DNA of 7,465 nucleotides from CAYYBZ01 sp964470285 [NCBI: uncultured Oligoflexia bacterium] (GTDB lineage Bacteria > Bdellovibrionota_G > CAYYBZ01), in NCBI GenBank assembly GCA_964470285.1, contig CAYYBZ010000090.1, forward strand, positions 1-7,465, read 5' to 3'. Positions within the stretch are counted from its first letter, which is position 1, and every line of letters begins with the position of its first letter. The notes beneath the pieces are model-generated. The model did no database searches, had not been told where the DNA came from, and saw only the letters and a list, made by a program, of their open reading frames with translations. Below, piece by piece: positions 5,760 to 7,465 of the stretch. Position numbers and translations under genes: made by a program.

Positions 5760-6791
5760 ATGAAGCGGGTAGCACTTGTAATTGTTTTAATTTTTTCTTC
5801 GACCTTTTTTCCCTTTGAAGGCTATTCTGCCGGAAGCGGCACTTTGGTTAGAACGGTAGCGAAAAAGGCCCAGAGCGCACTTCTTCCTTTATCCGCAACG
5901 CACGAAGCAATTCCGGGAATGGTAGGTAGAGTTATAGAGGAACGCATGATACCCTCTACACTTGGAGCTGTATTTATAGGCCAGAGAACGGGTGATATTC
6001 TAACTGAAGAAACTTTTGCTAATGCAGTAGTCAGAACGGGCAACGTTAACGACTGGTTAAAAACCTGGCAGGTCGGAGGCGGGGTTTCTTTTAATCAAAA
6101 GACAATAAGTTTTTCCGGTCTTGTTCTTGATGCCGAAGCGGAATTTTTAAGTATTATGATGATGCTGGCTAATTCCGGTAACGGAAACGGAATATCCAAC
6201 GCCTACTTTGCGGCTTTCGAAGCACTTCTGAGCTCAACTACATGGGCGATTAATAGAAGCACGGCTCTTAAGACAAAACGATTAAACCAGTTTGCTTCGG
6301 CGGCTCTTTTTATTGACAAGGTAACCGACACCGAAGTACAGGCGGTTTTGCTGGATGAATCTTTTCTGAATTTCGCCAAAAACTCAGGTCTTTCCGATGA
6401 TTTTCTGGCTAGGCTTAAACAGGGGGCTGAAGTAGAGGTTGATGAAGCGCTGGGTTTGGCCCAGCTCGATATAAGTGACGCTTTTTTTTCAGACGGTGTT
6501 CTTAACGGAACGGAAATTCCTGTAAGGTCAAACCTTAACGAGTTAGTGGGTAACTTTGTATCAACTTTTTTCCATCTCATAGACGATCTTAGTAAAGCCG
6601 ACAAAAGAGAACTGAGGGTAAATATGGAAAAGGTTGCACAATCCATAGTCAATATTATGTTTCGTGCCGGTTCTATAGAGGAAGGTTTATGGATATATCT
6701 GAAAGAAAGTCCGGGCGAATTATTAAAGCTGCCGCTTGCAAGCTTTAATCAGCCTGCTTCATTCCCTGTTAATACAATAAGAAGATTTTAG
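5760..6791 (+). CDS. Exported protein, tandem paralogue family member D
   Basis: This is a 343-residue, most diverged member of the family. The ATG at 5760 follows AAGGAG (5746-5751) by eight bases and opens a signal peptide (MKRVALVIVLIFSSTFFPFE, likely cut after GYSA at about residue 24). The family pattern is kept: an N-terminal helical segment (TLVRTVAKKAQSALLPL), WQVGGGVSFNQKTISFSGL near residue 110, the central block FEALLSSTTWAINRSTALKTKR with ASAALFIDKVTD, and a C-terminal block of 73 residues beginning FHLIDDLSKA (residue 271). The Trp that A, B and C carry 50 residues into that block is replaced by Leu. It ends TIRRF. It has its own promoter and candidate operator sites, so it may be expressed under different conditions from B-C. 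It stops five bases before the stop of the convergent peptidase gene, and no hairpin terminator is visible between them. Function unknown. Confidence 0.9.
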   Translation: MKRVALVIVLIFSSTFFPFEGYSAGSGTLVRTVAKKAQSALLPLSATHEAIPGMVGRVIEERMIPSTLGAVFIGQRTGDILTEETFANAVVRTGNVNDWLKTWQVGGGVSFNQKTISFSGLVLDAEAEFLSIMMMLANSGNGNGISNAYFAAFEALLSSTTWAINRSTALKTKRLNQFASAALFIDKVTDTEVQAVLLDESFLNFAKNSGLSDDFLARLKQGAEVEVDEALGLAQLDISDAFFSDGVLNGTEIPVRSNLNELVGNFVSTFFHLIDDLSKADKRELRVNMEKVAQSIVNIMFRAGSIEEGLWIYLKESPGELLKLPLASFNQPASFPVNTIRRF

Positions 6792-6796
6792 CTGTA

Positions 6797-7465
6797 TTAT
6801 CTGGTGACGGGAATTATTATTGCTCCGCTTCCCTTATTGCCTTTTAGATTTAGCTCAAAGTCTATAAACGGCGATTTGATTGCCTTGATTTTATAGAAAA
6901 CGCTTGTCGCAGGATTAACGGTAAGTTCAAAATCATCGGCTTTTTCGAACCATGGACCGTGAAGAATATATCTGTCGAAGTTTTCCCCTCTTATATTTAT
7001 GCCTATTTGAAAAGGACCCAGGGCATCTTCTGAGAGCGGATCGAAGGGATCAAGGTAATTGTACGCGGGGTTTTCATTAATTCCCGAACCCGATACGGCC
7101 AAAGTGGAAAGCCAGTCGCGATAAATAGAAGTAAAATCCATATCGGTTGCTACTTCTATATTTTTTGTGCCTCTATTTTTTGTCTTAATGATTTTACTTA
7201 TAAAAACTCCGCCTGCTGAAGGATCAAAACGTTCATGCAGGTATCTTAGAAATAAATAAGAGGCCCCTCTGGTTCCCGAAGTATCGTTCTTAGTTACTAG
7301 CGGGTGATTTCCTGTGTTTATAAAAAATGAATGAATTCTTCCGATATTACCCGGCCCATAACCGGTAAGATCTTCGGCCAGGTGAGAGAGACCCTCGTTA
7401 AGCCATATCTCTTCAGGTTTACCCCCGTTTATAAGAACGTGCTGATTGAAATTAATCATGTGTTG
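6797..7465 (-). CDS. M30/hyicolysin-like zinc metallopeptidase, C-terminal part
   Basis: The frame is open to the right edge of the window and ends at TAA 6797-6799, leaving 222 residues. The first visible residues are QHMINFNQ. In M30-type peptidases this follows HE-x, so the window cuts the HExxH zinc motif and shows only its last two residues. The third zinc ligand is probably the Glu of WLNEGLSHLAED (visible residue 24), in the usual spacing for this group. The region after it continues the peptidase domain (RGASYLFLRYLHERFD), and the last 80 or so residues look like a beta-rich C-terminal domain. Such enzymes are exported, but any signal peptide is outside the window. The ATG within the visible part is not the start because it lies inside the active-site region. 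The gene is convergent with paralogue D, five bases apart. Family assignment rests on motif recognition only. Confidence 0.75.
   Translation of the reverse strand, partial: QHMINFNQHVLINGGKPEEIWLNEGLSHLAEDLTGYGPGNIGRIHSFFINTGNHPLVTKNDTSGTRGASYLFLRYLHERFDPSAGGVFISKIIKTKNRGTKNIEVATDMDFTSIYRDWLSTLAVSGSGINENPAYNYLDPFDPLSEDALGPFQIGINIRGENFDRYILHGPWFEKADDFELTVNPATSVFYKIKAIKSPFIDFELNLKGNKGSGAIIIPVTR

Noticed and set aside
3331-6788. Outer-membrane barrel C-terminal signal in the four paralogues
   Set aside because: Only the terminal Phe fits. Positions -3, -5 and -7 are not consistently hydrophobic and the proteins look helical rather than made of amphipathic strands.
1-7465. CRISPR array, insertion sequence, phage or toxin-antitoxin genes
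   Set aside because: No regularly spaced direct repeats, transposase, integrase, phage structural gene or recognisable toxin-antitoxin pair is seen on either strand.

Overview
The window comes from an AT-rich bacterial chromosome. Sec signal peptides, conventional Shine-Dalgarno sites and sigma70-type promoters (one has TTGACA, 17 bp, TATTAT) all look ordinary, and the adjacent smpB and tmRNA genes are core chromosomal loci. An M30/hyicolysin-like metallopeptidase and four large exported proteins suggest a Gram-negative-type or deep-branching lineage. The sequence alone does not let me name a phylum.

Layout: (1) 2-736 is the 3' part of an unrecognised plus-strand gene that is cut by the window edge. 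(2) 737-1249 holds no intact gene. It contains short remnants of other genes (an SH3-like tail on the plus strand, a GIY-YIG nuclease N-terminus on the minus strand, possibly an HRDC-like scrap) and a GC-rich block that may be a dispersed repeat. (3) 1250-2208, minus strand, is the trans-translation locus: smpB, a long hairpin, the tmRNA gene ssrA (predicted tag DNDYNLALAA after the charged Ala) and an intrinsic terminator. (4) 2341-6791, plus strand, is the main feature: four consecutive genes of 321, 337, 349 and 343 codons, here called A to D. They encode diverged paralogues, each with a signal peptide. They share a central Trp-containing helical block and a C-terminal block of 73-75 residues, and each ends in Phe preceded by basic residues. 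A, B and D each have their own promoter; C follows B after 18 bp. (5) 6797-7465, minus strand, is the C-terminal part of an M30-like zinc metallopeptidase. It converges on gene D, and the window edge cuts its HExxH motif.

How the parts fit: SmpB and tmRNA together rescue stalled ribosomes. The A-D cluster looks like a locally amplified family of exported proteins with separately controlled members. I do not recognise the family. The B and D promoters carry similar inverted-repeat half-sites (AnTGTTA/TAACAnT), which suggests a shared regulator. A working link between the A-D proteins and the neighbouring exported peptidase is possible but unproven.
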